From contig JAJEKV010000561.1 of the NCBI GenBank assembly GCA_021234155.1, positions 1 to 64,000 on the forward strand: a stretch of DNA of 64,000 nucleotides, written 5' to 3'. Every line of letters begins with the position of its first letter. Position 1 is the first letter of the stretch. The DNA is from Isoetes taiwanensis (taxonomy: Eukaryota > Streptophyta > Lycopodiopsida > Isoetales > Isoetaceae). This document shows positions 12,022 through 23,466 of the stretch, piece by piece. The position numbers and the translations under genes were made by a program. The notes beneath the pieces were generated by a model. The model ran no database searches. It saw nothing but the letters and a program-made list of their open reading frames with translations, and was not told the origin of the DNA.

Positions 12022-12858
12022 AGGACTCGGGCTACTAATTTGTTGGTTCGCATACCCTTTGTCCCCATACCAGCGATAGGCTTTACGTCACCTTTAGTTC
12101 CTATCTAGACAAGCCACACTCATGTGTAACAATGCCATGCACAAAACTCCCTTGGGTCAGCACTCATCATGCTTACCCTAGTATCATCAAGATACATACT
12201 GAGCATAACTCAATGCTAGAGGTCTCGCTTTCACTAGACTATTGATGTTAATATAGTGTCGTCCCATACCAACACTACATCACATCGCACTAGCACTTAC
12301 AAGACCTCCTTAAAAGCAGTATCTTTTTCTGGCCATACTCAGGAGGGTATTCAGAGGAGGAAAACTTGGCAGCTTAATATTGACTGCAGTGGCGAGCAAC
12401 ACCCTCTCAACGGTTACTACCACTTAATGCTTTGCCACAACCGAGCATGCACCCAAGCTTTCTCGGATTAAGTTACAGAGTTTCTAAGGAAACCAGGTGT
12501 AGCAATTCAAGGCATGGAAGGAACTCTCCACGCTGGAAGATGCCAGTATTCTGGTTTATGGGAGCTTATCAATCGGTAAATCTTTTCTACTGTATTCCCT
12601 ATAGCAGACTAGCTAGCCACTGGGTGCAAAAGTTTTGCGTGTAGTTTCAACATATGCAAAGTGTTTTTTTTTACTTCTATTAAATTATATAAACAAAATA
12701 AAAGAGATTTCATAGTAGAATTGCCTGTAGGATAATGAGAACATATTTTCATTAAAATTTAAAATGAAGGTCACAACTAGAAATTAATGATTCTCCTTAT
12801 TGTAGGAATGATTAAATAAGAATCATCAATTCTCAGTCAATAATCAATCAGGCAAGAT
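12022..12858. other. No recognisable gene
   Basis: Short open frames at 12256-12644 show no motif. From about 12650 the DNA becomes strongly AT-rich, consistent with the 3' flank of the minus-strand SWIM gene that ends at 12859. Confidence 0.4.
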
Positions 12859-14602
12859 TCACAGTAAAACATCCTCGAACAATATTGGTTGTATCAAGGC
12901 AATGTCTGCCATAGGGTCCACGCCAAGCTCTTTATGCATGATGTAGAACAAGTGTTTGCAAGGAATGTACCTATGTTTCCTCTCATTGTTCATGAAGTCT
13001 TCACAAGTACAACTAGGCTCTTTTTTTATAGAGACTCTATAGCTATTGTTGTCCTTTCGAATAACAAAGTCCACATGGTTTTTATTTAGCACAACCTGCC
13101 GAATTACAACGTAGCCTTGCATTTGGTAGCTTGAATTTAAACGGATCTCACTATCTCTGTTTAGTTTATTCCTCATATGCACCACTCTTCCACCTCTTTT
13201 TAGCTGAGATTTAGCACTATCTCTAGCCCTTTGGCTGCCACCCAATGTTGGTGGAACAACCTCTTCAACATGTCTACCCAAGCCCTCAATCTTTGAAGCA
13301 CGCATCCACGTAACTGGCTGATTTCCAGTTGTGTTAAAGTTCACCCCTTTAAGCTCTGAGGCCACATAGCGAGGCGCCGCAGGTGGGGGATAATAGCATT
13401 TTAGAAGGAAACCAAGTATGCTTAACATCATCAGAACAAAACCAAAGGCTGAGCTTGAGTGCCTCGAGAATCTTGCGGACACCATAGTAACAAGGGGGCT
13501 CTGATGAGAGGAAGTACCTTTGTTTATAAGCTTGTCACATTTTCGTGCTCCAGATTTAGTTTGTCCCTGGCACCTAACTTTGCTACCTGGTTCTGTCCTT
13601 CTTATAGCCCAAAATGAGTCATGTAGAATCTTCTCTTGCACAAGGATGTCTGTTGTGTTCTTGAATAGGTTCCTAATAACAGGATCTGAATTTGGAATCC
13701 TAGATGTATTTCTCATTTGTTTGTCGGGTCTATGTGAACCATTCTCATCTGTCAAATCTATAGTTTCTGTCATTCTAGCTCTTTTATAGACAGTCTGTTC
13801 ATTGCCTCCTGCTCCACTGTTATGAACTGGCAAACCCATCTTGCTAGTGGTTTGGTTTATAATATTGACGGCTTCTGTAGGCTTCACAGAACTGGACATT
13901 CTTTGTTCAAATCTCTGTATTAAAGAGCTGATGCCAGGTCCTGCTCCAACATAATTGTGGTCCAAATGTGATCTGTACTTTGTACTTTGAAGAACAGCTT
14001 CAGTAAGATCAAAAATGCAAGCATCATACAAGCTCATTGTTTTTTTGTAACCAGCTGCAGCTAGCCAACTGCCATGTCTTGATTCAGACAAATTTGTGTT
14101 GGGAACATGTATAGCTGCTTCTAACCCTCTATTATTTAGCATGAAATTACCCCACCCCCGGCTAACCGCGATGGTGCCACCATGACAACCAGGGTTGAGA
14201 GCTTTGATGTCATTGGGGAGCTTTACCCTCCACCAACTCATAATTTTATAATAGCATTTATCTGCATCCTCTTTTGTGCGGCCTCTTTGCCATTGTCTAC
14301 ATAATTCCTTGTGCTCTTCTCTGTGTTGTTGGTATATATATTTCTTTGTGTGCCTTTGCATGCACTGTTCAAAGTGAAAGACACAAGAACGTTCCTTCTC
14401 AGGTAAATGTTTCCCGTTGAAGAAGACCTCCCTTATGGCATTCCAATTTGCTTGGGCCTCATCGGCCATAAATCCATGAAAGTTGGCAGGAGGGTAATTC
14501 TTGGAAATCATGACCTCATTTAGCAATTCCCAAAAGAGTCTTTGAGAATCTAGGTCTTCTGTCTTCATATCACATATAGCTATTGTGAGTAAGGCTTGTA
14601 GG
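12859..14602 (-). CDS. SWIM zinc-finger, transposase-like protein (main exon)
   Basis: An unbroken minus-strand frame encodes over 570 residues and stops at 12859. Early in it FHGFMADEAQANWNAIR and ERSCVFHFEQCMQRHTKKYI resemble the catalytic core of MULE-type DDE transposases. Near the C-terminus CTCEDFMNNERKHRYIPCKH fits a SWIM finger (CxC...CxH), common in MULE-family and FAR1-related proteins. A segment midway (MVSARFSRHSSSAFGFVLMMLSILGFLLKCYY) looks foreign and may be a retained intron or low-quality insertion. The open frame can be extended to an ATG at 14634, but splicing at 14602/14603 gives a better family match. It could be a domesticated or active transposase. Catalytic residues are not fully identified. 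Confidence 0.65.
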
Positions 14603-14677
14603 CTGGAAATAATAGACAGACCATAGAATATCAATAATTAGGTAGTCTAGATAGATACAATTGAAAACAGCACATAC
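14603..14677 (-). other. Inferred 75-bp GT-AG intron of the SWIM gene
   Basis: Minus-strand donor AG|GTATGTG lies at 14678/14677 and acceptor TTTCCAG|CC at 14603/14602. Splicing joins HVYDP to SLQALLTIAICDMKTED without a stop, and the intron contains in-frame stops. The result reads smoothly as transposase-type sequence. Confidence 0.7.
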
Positions 14678-14860
14678 CTTGGGTCGTACACATGGCAGGC
14701 AATGGTTGTCCAATCACTAATCCTTTTAACATGATCGAAGTGGACCCAAGATTTATCAAGATCACCTCCAGGTCGCATTCTATTCACCAAATCAACACCT
14801 GATCTGGTCCCTCGGTTGACATCTTAAACACAAAGCACTTATCCTTCTCTGTATGGTTTG
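14678..14860 (-). CDS. Upstream exon of the SWIM transposase-like gene
   Basis: Minus frame reads GVDLVNRMRPGGDLDKSW, then VHFDHVKRISDWTTIACHVY up to the donor at 14678. The DHVKR..DWTT.ACHVYD pattern is the usual opening of a DDE core just before the second catalytic block. A small shift near 14820 separates it from FKMSTEGPDQ. The exon start is not determined. Confidence 0.55.
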
Positions 14861-15179
14861 ATAAGGGAATCTCGAACCATGAAAATACTCATATTTCAAG
14901 CGTCTCTTCAAATGTAGAAATACTAGATTGGTCATCAATACATTGCTTATTCCTCTTGAGACAATCATCCAACCATTTTTCTCAATCTATATTGCTGGCT
15001 TGACCTTGTTAAACAATGAATGAAAAACATTTACAAAAAGCTTCATTACCTTCTTTGATTGCATAATGGCTCAAGTCTCTTGAGAAGCTCATCAATTGTT
15101 GAGTATTAAGCATTTGAACATTATCAAAAGTATTACTATCAACAAATTGTTGCAAATAGCATCCATGGCAAGCGGATGT

Positions 15180-15872
15180 TGAGATTCTCTTGCGCCATTA
15201 GAAGTTGATCCTTTCCTAGGCGACACACTTATCAGCGCTTATACTTAGCTATTTCTTCTACGCTTTCGACCATTCTTATCGGATGTTTGTGCACACCATG
15301 ATGAGCGGCTAACCTTGTGTCATGAATATTATGCGGAAGTACATAATATAAAATAGCTTCTGGCGGATATACATTTTTGGTTGTTCCTTGCGGTAATCAC
15401 ACATCAAAGAACCAATATCATCACTTATTTCTCCAAGCCTAGGTCTTTCATGGAGTGTTCACGCCCACTTGCAACTCATTAGGAACCCTCTTGGCTAATA
15501 AATGATCACACACCATATTTTGACATTGCAAATGACCAGCGCAATGCACTAAACGGACTGTTCCAGAGAAATGGATGTATGTGCTATTGTTGGGATGGGT
15601 CCAAACATGGGGATCCATGTTTTGTTGCATTCCTTCCATACTACTACCAGCCTCTGCTTGAGATGGCAATTCAAATACGATAGTATCATTGTAAAGCGGG
15701 GAAGACATTTTACCTTTCGAGCCTCTCCAACATATTGCAGTATCTTCTGGATCTTGTTCTTGTTGGGATTTTTTAGAATGTTGTAGAACGTGGAATTGTT
15801 ACTCCTCCTTACGAAAGTTGGGGATGTGGAGGACTCAACAGATATTGGAAATTGAGGGGAACTTCCTAACAA
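15180..15872 (-). pseudogene. N-terminal part of the SWIM gene, broken
   Basis: Minus frames 15872-15549 and 15708-15448 overlap in different phases. The second contains HVWTHPNNSTYIHFSGTVRL and VHCAGHLQCQNMVCDHL, which looks like a Cys/His DNA-binding module (C-x4-C with flanking His). Further down, 15380-15240 gives EAILYYVLPHNIHDTRLAAH and HGVHKHPIR in another frame. These pieces lie in the right order and strand to be the N-terminal DNA-binding half of the gene at 12859-14860, but several shifts break them. Confidence 0.45.
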
Positions 15873-15884
15873 TGTTGTGCCATA

Positions 15885-16130
15885 CTACTTTGTTATTGAA
15901 TGTCCATTTTTTTCTTCCACTTGAAACGTTGGCTCTCCAACCTCATCAACATTGGGCAACAAATTTTGTGTCCTCTGCACATCTTCATCCTCTCCATCCC
16001 TCTGAACAACAAAGATGGAACTATTAGTAAATCCAAAGATTTGGCAAAGATAGCTCTGTTTTACAAGTGCAATGCCATTTCGGAAAGGAATATTAATGTA
16101 CTGCTCCTTCAGAAATCCTCTAATAGTCAA
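15885..16130 (-). CDS. Possible 5' exon of the SWIM gene
   Basis: An 81-codon minus frame starting at 16130 includes SYLCQIFGFTNSSIFVVQRD and an acidic DGEDEDVQ stretch. It sits just upstream of the broken N-terminal part and just inside the divergent spacer. No domain is recognised, and the assignment rests on position only. Confidence 0.3.
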   Translation of the reverse strand: MTIRGFLKEQYINIPFRNGIALVKQSYLCQIFGFTNSSIFVVQRDGEDEDVQRTQNLLPNVDEVGEPTFQVEEKNGHSITK

Positions 16131-16150
16131 GAAAGTAAGCCATTAGCAAG

Positions 16151-16921
16151 GTGAGAGTTCACAAAAGCGATACATTGAACATTTTGGTGCTAGCGAGAGG
16201 TGCTAAGTACTATAATTACGAAAAACATTTTTGGTGGGTGAGCGTTTAAATAATCATTGAAATTAGTGCTTTAATTTTGTATTATACCCTACCAACCTAT
16301 AACGTTTTCTTTATGAAGGAAAAATTAAAAAAATTGATTAAGCGGTAATCTCTCCACATTCTAAAACAATTCTAAAATGGTAATCTCTTCCAACATCGAA
16401 CAACAATCAAAAGATCGAACCAAGATCAAGCAGCCAGTTCGTGGACCAAATTTTTCCATCAAAGCGAACCATAAGGGACCTCCTGTTCGGCGCCGTTTGC
16501 TTATCTGGTATGTCCCTTTCTCTTTGTAGATTTGTAGATTTTGGGCTCTCTATGTTTGAATGGCGCCGTTTACAGATTTCATATGTTCTTGTTCTCTTCT
16601 TGTATGTCCCTTTCAATTTCATAAAAACATTGGTTATTTGGGCTCCTCATTTTTACGAGCAGTAGTTTAGAAAAATCGCATGCTGATTTCTTTCATTTCT
16701 GAAAATTGCTAGAGGCATAAAATCTATTTGCTGCATTTGGGCTTCTTCATTGGTTGTAGTTTTTCTTGATAGGCAACAAGAACATAATATGAGCACATAT
16801 TTGTTTTGGTGATCAAGTGCAGTTTTCTTGTTTGGCGCCGTTTAATCAAATGAGCATCTGATTTGTATGAAGCAGTAGGGCATGGTGGTGACCTTTTTTC
16901 AAGGTATTTTATAGTATTTTT
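16151..16921. promoter_or_regulatory. Divergent spacer with four GGCGCCGTTT-type boxes
   Basis: The spacer lies between the minus-strand SWIM gene and the plus-strand ParB/methyltransferase-like gene. CGGCGCCGTTT at 16488-16498, TGGCGCCGTTT at 16561-16571, TTTGGCGCCGTTT at 16831-16843 and TTTGGTGCCGTTT at about 16939-16951 are repeated. TATGTCCCTTTC follows the first two boxes nearby. TTTGGCGC fits the E2F/DP site consensus (TTTSSCGC). A role in cell-cycle-linked transcription is inference only; the boxes may instead be remnants of a local duplication. Confidence 0.4.
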
Positions 16922-18110
16922 GTGATGCAAGTCTCTTGTTTGGTGCCGTTTGATGAAATTGTGTGTTTTATATGCTTTGAGAAAGGGCATGGTTGTAACT
17001 TCGCCAACATAAAGAGGAGTTTGTATACACTCTTCTTGGGACCCCACCTAGAAGATCAAGGAAGTCTAAAGCCTTTTTCATCTGAGTTGCAAATAGATAT
17101 GGCACAAGAAGACATAGAACAAATTATTGAATATGTTGAGCCGGATGTGCGTAGAAGGAGAAGATATTCAATCGGATCGAAAAGAGGTTTTGGGAGGTAG
17201 TCCTTCAAAGAATGCAATTCTTGCAAAAGGAAGAAAGAAGAAAAAAAAGCGAGAATAATTTTGAGAACGGATGAATTTTTCTAGAAAGTTCCACCCGGTC
17301 AAGCAAATTCACGAAATTTTGCAAGAGATCGGAGTAGTTAGATTGAGCCCTCCACCTACATTTCCTTTTGCGGGATTTTTGATAAATGAAGCCGGTTCGT
17401 CTAGTATCCAAGGGCTCTCAAGCAATGAGAGATACCTTGAGAAATGATGGAATGCGTGCAAGAAAAGGGAAGTTTCATATTGTCTTTGTCGGCGCAAGAG
17501 GCAATTGTATAACGAATTGATAATATCAAGTCTTCATGGGATCCTTTGTGGATCGAAAGAGAATGATAGATTTGAAGATGAACTAGTCGACAACCTAGAT
17601 TGGCAAGATCTTAGTGGCAAGATGTTCTTGTGTTGGGGCGGCAACCATCGCCACCGGATGCTTGGATGCGAGGAGATAAGGGAGAGGCATCAACATGTTC
17701 CGATCGATGCATTTCTCCGGGTGCATGCCACTTTTGTGGAAGTAGATGATCAACATGAGACACAACTTATTGCGGCTATGCGGCGTATCAATCGAAGTGC
17801 TAGTTGCCTTTTTTTGCTTCCACTTTATGTGAGGTTTATAACTTGCATATTTATTTGGCCTTTCAGTTAAATGACCACGAGGGTGTGGTGCGGATCAAGT
17901 TGAAAGATATATTGTATGGTGTACCGCAGATTAACTGCGGATCTTACAACATATACTTCACATTTATCTGTCCAGAAGAGCTCGGGTTGAGTATAGATCG
18001 CGAGAAACATGTTCTTGGCGAAGAGCCATGGTTTCCTCTTACTAGATATTTGCTCGCAAAAAAATTATGTACCGGTACCACAGTTCATTGAAACTGTACT
18101 TTGCGAGATA
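16922..18110 (+). pseudogene. ParB-like domain remnant of an unusual gene
   Basis: Plus frames succeed each other: 17040-17200 (acidic/basic leader), about 17392-17510 reading KPVRLVSKGSQAMRDTLRND and GMRARKGKFHIVFVGARG, 17505-17870 with KMFLCWGGNHRHRMLGCEEI, and 17860-18091 with GVVRIKLKDILYGVPQINCG. The order of an x-S-x-x-AMRDTL-x-x-DG segment followed by GGNHR and a nearby helix resembles the ParB/Srx-type fold, where a G-x-H-R motif marks the nucleotide-binding loop. I infer this from motif pattern only. Shifts break it at least three times. Another plant-specific family of unknown function is possible. Confidence 0.35.
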
Positions 18111-19464
18111 AATTTCAAACTTTTATAAACTTGTTTCAATCAATTAGTACCAAGTAAATAATTCTTTGCTTTGATTTATTTTCATACCAGTCCACCATAG
18201 AGGCTGAAATTGAGGAGGTCGCAAACTTGATGGAAGAGCCTTTGCTTAAAGAGGGACGGGGTTGCTAAAGCTGAAAAGGAGGTAAGGCGAAAATGGCAAA
18301 ACAAATTTCAAAAATATTTGGCAATTGTAAATCTGTACTAGAATCCAGATTGGCTGAAGAATGTTACAAGTAGAGATTTGGATAATAAGAAAATGGCACT
18401 CACATTAGAGAAGTTGTTTGCCTTATCTAAATCCTTTGTAAGTAACCAACAAAGGAATAAGTGGCTCAATATTATGGCATCCAGCACGACAATGATAGAC
18501 ACATATGGGATACCAAACAATGACAAACAATTTCGTGAATGGGTTAAAAAGGAGACATGGATGGAGCACATGTTGAAGAAGGCTACTCGACAAATGGAGT
18601 CGGTATATGCAGGCGAGATTGCTTTATTAGCCACAATGATGATGATTTGGACTCTGGTTTTAGAGAATTTTGGTTGCAACATCGCTCTAATCTTTTCAAG
18701 TGATAGAGAAAAAATGTCTTACACAACACCACACGAGGAAGCATTCGGCGTTCATAAGGTCTCTATCGTGTCACATACGGGTTGTCCATTTTCCTTCTCT
18801 TTTCCTTCTTAAATCTATGTTTTTCATCTACTTCTATTCTTAACTCATTAAAATGTATATCAGGTACTTCAAATGCACTTGCAAGGAAATACATATTGAA
18901 ATTTCCAAGATCTTGAAGTCATGGGCGGTTACTAGTGGTGAATCATGCATGTATTCTGGCCGGAACGGTTAGATCGTGAACCACCCATGAAAAAATGGGA
19001 GGTAGAGAATTGCCCTTGGTGGCTCGACTTTAAACAAGGATGTATGCGAGGAAGAGAAGCGATTTGGGCTGCTAGATACAAAAGCAATTCTAAAGGCGAA
19101 AAAGGCTGCTAGTGCTACTTCTATGAAAGCGGTTGGCGGTGGCGAAAGATACGAGATGTGGATACAAGAAATGTAAAAGGAAGAGAAGACACATTCAATT
19201 GTCCGATGAATCAGATCTGTGCAAACACCTACAATGCATAAATTTCATTCAAAGAACTTGCAAGACCAAGAAATAAGCGACCAAATGCCTCTTAATATTG
19301 ATATGGAAGCTGGTCGTGTTTACAAAAATGTGGCTTTGAAGCTATTAACTTGAAGATGTTAGAAGAATTTACGCTACTTTGACATCCAAGAATGTTGATA
19401 CACCATTTAAGGTGATTCGTGAGTTCGGTAAGTCGGTTAAGCTTTCATCAAAAGATGTAGCGAA
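18111..19464 (+). pseudogene. Middle part of the same gene, unrecognised
   Basis: The best frame (18378-18812) has ALTLEKLFALSKSFVSNQQR and FREWVKKETWMEHMLKKATR, helical in character and without a known motif. Between 18820 and 19460 the plus strand still looks coding (for example KSVKLSSKDVAKMVKPRDWG after one correction), with many shifts. It lies between the ParB-like and methyltransferase-like parts and probably belongs to the same ancestral reading frame or to neighbouring exons. Confidence 0.3.
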
Positions 19465-20208
19465 ATGGTGAAGCCGAGAGATTGGGGTGTTGATCTTTTT
19501 CGATTGATCTTCCCAACAACCAATATCCTACTATTGGTCACCCACACATCCACGATTGGAACCCGGTGTGATGACCGACTCATAGATGATTGCTTCTCTA
19601 TTGGTAACCTTTGCTTGGATGATAAAGGCTATCTTGTTTGTATGTGCACAATTGATATGTTTAAAAGTGTTGAAGTAATTGCAAAGAAAAGGAACATGGA
19701 GCGAAGAAGAACATACATGCTGATCAATGATGTCCCTTTCTCTTATGGAAAAGATATGTTAGGTTTTATTGATACAAGCGGTTTGTGTGTGATGTTGTAT
19801 GGCGTAATTGGTTACCGGGGCAATTTAGTTCATCCTATGGCTTTTATGGAAGGAAAACTAGATCACATGTCAAGCATTCTAAAAACGAAAAGTAAACAAT
19901 GAGAAGAAAGGCGATATCGGATGGTTATGGAGGTTGCGAGATATAATCTTCAAAAAGTATTGCTTTCATGCAATTTTTATTGCACTCATTTTGTGTCCCA
20001 AATGGATTTGTGTTGGATCTATTTCTTTGGTATTGGCTCCATGATGGAGGTATTTTTGCTATTGGGGTGCTAATTACTTTGGAATAGAAGGACAAAGCGT
20101 TATGTCAGATTGTCATGGAATTGCGGGAACAAAAGCCAAGATCCCTTGGATTTACTAGTCCAAAGAAAAATATTGAAGATGAAGATGGCGAGGAGGTGGC
20201 AAGCTAGA
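19465..20208 (+). pseudogene. DNA-methyltransferase-like C-terminal part
   Basis: Frame 19465-19902 contains GTRCDDRLIDDCFSIGNLCL then DDKGYLVCMCTIDMF, which resembles the region after the catalytic (D/N/S)PP(Y/W) box in N4/N6 DNA methylases. The catalytic box itself is not visible in this frame. About 100 bases later 20004-20208 reads GFVLDLFLWYWLHDGG and KDKALCQIVMELREQK with one internal stop, resembling the S-adenosylmethionine-binding VLDxFxGxG segment and the helix that follows. The order (catalytic region first, cofactor region last) would be the beta-class order. Similarity is weak and judged by eye. Confidence 0.3.
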
Positions 20209-21430
20209 GACTTGGTGGAACCAGAGGACTAGTGGGTAACAAAACTTTCTTTGCACTTATTGAGAAATTCATGTCCATTATTTTAATGTAAATGACTAAC
20301 AAATAATCTTGGTAGTTGCTTGCCTGTCTATGCAGAACAATTGGCATCAATCATGGCTTCCTGCCATTCTCCAATTTTGCAAACAACCAAGTATAAATCA
20401 TGTTGCTATGTAGATGATGAGGCAGCAGAAGACTTTTTGTAGGAAGACGTGGTAGATTGGAGCAATTGTTATGTGCAACCAAGATTTTATGTTGGCATTA
20501 AAATGCCTCAGACTAGAATTTTACTGTAAATCAGATTATCCTACTTCCAGATTTTTAGTTTTGTCAAGCAGTAGTGACTGTTTTTCTCATAGTTCAATGC
20601 AATTTGTGCTTGCTTAAATAAACAAGGCCACGCTGGTCCTTTGTGGATAGTATGTCTACTTGTTAAGCATGGCTGTGATTCAACTTGTGATATAGACTTT
20701 GGTAAATATCATCTGCATAATGTCTGCAAAAATGGTTTATAAGCAAGTATTTTCGATGTGCAAGTATTTTATTACAGTATTAGTGAGATCTCCAGTACCA
20801 TAGATATGCAGAAAATAAGAAATGATGTGAAGTACAGATAAATCTCTGATCTTCTGGAACAAGTAGTTGCTTTTGTTCTTTAGGTGTTGCATCGCTGGAG
20901 TTTTCTGCCATGTGTGTTACAGTTAAAAATGGAGTTTTATGCAAAGTTACAGTTAAAAATGGGGATTCTAAAGACTGTAGGACGATTTGGTTTTTAGGTG
21001 TAGCATCGCTGGAGTTTTCTGCTGTGTAGTTTGTTTCTGCTGTGTAGTTTGTTTTCTGCTGTGTGTAGGAACGATTTTTCAGCTTCTGGAAAGCTCGGAA
21101 GTATTTGGGCCAGGTGCAAACTACAAACAACAAGCTCGATGACTGAGCACAACAAAATCAGAAATCAATCGGCTGTACAGAAGGCATGGCGTTTGAGCTA
21201 TCGGATGTCCAGAAGAACATGTGAAGCGGCTTGGATTTTCGACCTGTACTTCAGCATTTCGGCAATGAAAATGTTAGTGTTCATTAGGTTTCGTTTCCGC
21301 TACACATCACTGTTACCATATGGAAACTAGCAGAATGCCTTATGATTACAGCTATATGGTTACCATATGGAAACTAGCGGAATGCCATATGCGGTTGTAG
21401 CATATGGAAACTACCATATGTAAGAAATTA
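20209..21430. repeat. Non-coding stretch with short duplicated motifs
   Basis: No gene is recognised. GCATCGCTGGAGTTTTCTGC occurs at about 20889 and again at about 21004, each linked to a GTTACAGTTAAAAATGG or TGTGTAGTTTGTTTTCTGC repeat, so a segment of about 115 bases has been duplicated. TTACCATATGGAAACTAGC occurs at about 21313 and 21361, and a third, partly inverted relative with CATATGGAAACTACCATATG at about 21401. Confidence 0.55.
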
Positions 21431-23060
21431 TTCGCCCACTCAACTCCAAATGCAACTAGCCATTTCCACCTAGCCTGGTTGATGGCGGATTTTCTCTTAG
21501 CACCATCATTTGGTCATTTGGCAAGAATTGAGATCATTTTGGGCTAGTTTAGGATATTGCAACATGGAACAGAAGAAGGCATTTGAAAAAAACTTGAAGA
21601 ACAAATCTAGGCCCAAAAAGTATTCTTCATAATATAAGAACCTATTCATCTGGTTGCCATACAACGTCTACTATATAACTCATCCCTTCATCCCACGCAC
21701 CATAGACAATTCGAATTGCATATTGCCCTCATCGCGCAAGAACACCAGTCTATACTTAATTGTGGCATTAGTGCTCACTGCAAGTTTTCCAAATCCAAGC
21801 TTTTTTGGAAAATAGCTCCTTCGTTGCTTCGAATATAACTGACATTATTGGTGACATTCTAGCCCAGTTCTTTATGGACATAGTTGTAACTTCTAGCAAA
21901 GCAGAAAAAACACTTTGCACACACTAAAAACACTTATAAAAAAGATTTTCCCCTAGCCACTCAGGCATCCGTCGGAATACAACCATCTAAGGCTTACCAG
22001 TGACAAGCTCCTCTGCCACTAATCTCGCTACAGGCCAGCATATCTTCCTGAAGTCGCCAACACCTCTGCTCAGCCTTCTTCGGCCTTCCCTTTTATATCC
22101 CTGTAACAAATCCGGCCTCCTACTTTTGTCTTCCGGCCTGCCCCCTATAACAGGTCGTTGCGCCTCTTAATCCAGCTCCTGCCAACGTGGCAAGGCCACG
22201 TGGCAACCACCAAGAAGTCAGGTGGGTTTGCCAGATAGCAGGTCCGGCCTGCCGCCCAGCCCGTTCAGGCTGCCGTCACAGCAGCAGGGTGGCATCCCCG
22301 GTTTAAGGGGTGCTCACCATTTTAACCTTAATGGTTTTAAAACCACCTTTAAACAATGGCCATACAATATGATAATCTTAAGGGTTATTTAACCCTTAAA
22401 TGGCCCAATGGCATTTTAGCCATTCTAACGCCCACTATCACAAGGCCCCATGCAACAAGCAATGTTGTAAACACGCCTACTATTTGCACGGATCTCGTTG
22501 CACCCTAGCCTACGATCTTAAGGTGCGCCATTAACTTAGGCTAGAGAATAACATGCGACCATAACACGTCTATGGCCCAAATACCGTAGAACATTCCATT
22601 ATGCCAAACGTTAATATGCATGCACAATATCAACAATGGTCTGTAAAAATATTTTAGGCATAACATTCAACCACCAATAGGCGCGACGAACAGACTGACT
22701 TCTACAGTAAGTTAGGCTAGTCGTGTCCAGTCGTGTCGAATATTCGGGTATCTTCCAGCATATACTCAAGATATCCCAACTTCCCGGATAAATTAGGGGC
22801 TTGCCCTAGAAGCGCAAACAAAAACTAGGATCGAAAATTTGAAAGGACTAACTATTCTACACTACGACCTCAAATGGGGGAGGCATATCACGACATTGGT
22901 GAGTACCTAAATTTGCAAAAGAGAGGTGGGCATGACAAGCGGTGCGGCCGACCTCTAGCTTCAACAGTTTCCGATAGGCATTAGGTGAAACACCAAAAAA
23001 ATTCTTTGCTTGAAAATTTGCGGTAGCCACTATGTCACCCCCTCTTGCTAGATGGTTTTA
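21431..23060. other. No recognisable gene
   Basis: Both strands are closed or show only short frames. A CT-rich stretch at 22040-22160 and ACGTGGCAAGGCCACGTGGC at about 22185-22205 (two CACGTGG-type boxes in inverted arrangement) look like promoter or LTR DNA, but no partner LTR or target duplication was found. Confidence 0.4.
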
Positions 23061-23079
23061 AATGCGCGATTTGGGGTTG

Positions 23080-23345
23080 GCCTCCCATGGAAACCCTTTC
23101 AAATTTCCATGGAAACCCTTCCTATTTTCCATGGAAACCCTTAGGCTTTCATTAAAACCGGGGAAGGGTTTCCATGAAGGCTCAAATAAAAGGTGGAAAC
23201 CCTTCAAATTTCCATGTTTGGAAAATAGGAAGGGTTTCCATGGAAAATCGGAAGGGTTTCCATGGAAATTTGGAAGGGTTTCCTATTTTGAAAACTGGAA
23301 GGGTTTCCATGGAAAATGGGAAGGGTTTCCACTTTTTTTTTTAAT
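23080..23345. repeat. Inverted cluster of GGAAACCCTTCC motifs
   Basis: The first part (23080-23150) carries the motif as CATGGAAACCCTT three times; the second part (23160-23335) carries the reverse complement AAGGGTTTCCATGG five or more times, at spacings of about 20-30 bases. The whole cluster can fold on itself. Open frames across it (Gly-Phe-His-Gly-Lys repeats) are by-products of the repeat. Confidence 0.7.
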
Positions 23346-23466
23346 GTTTTTAATATTGACACGTGATGACATTTATGGACCACGCCTTTCAAGGCGGATG
23401 CCGCCCAATTAATGGTGCACGCTCATAAATATCCACACCTTTCGAGAATTCAAAATTTAATTCAAA

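Noticed and set aside
23062-23412. Gly-Phe-His-Gly repeat protein
   Set aside because: The frame is generated by AAGGGTTTCCATGG repeats; the inverted arrangement and other frames show it is DNA-level repetition.
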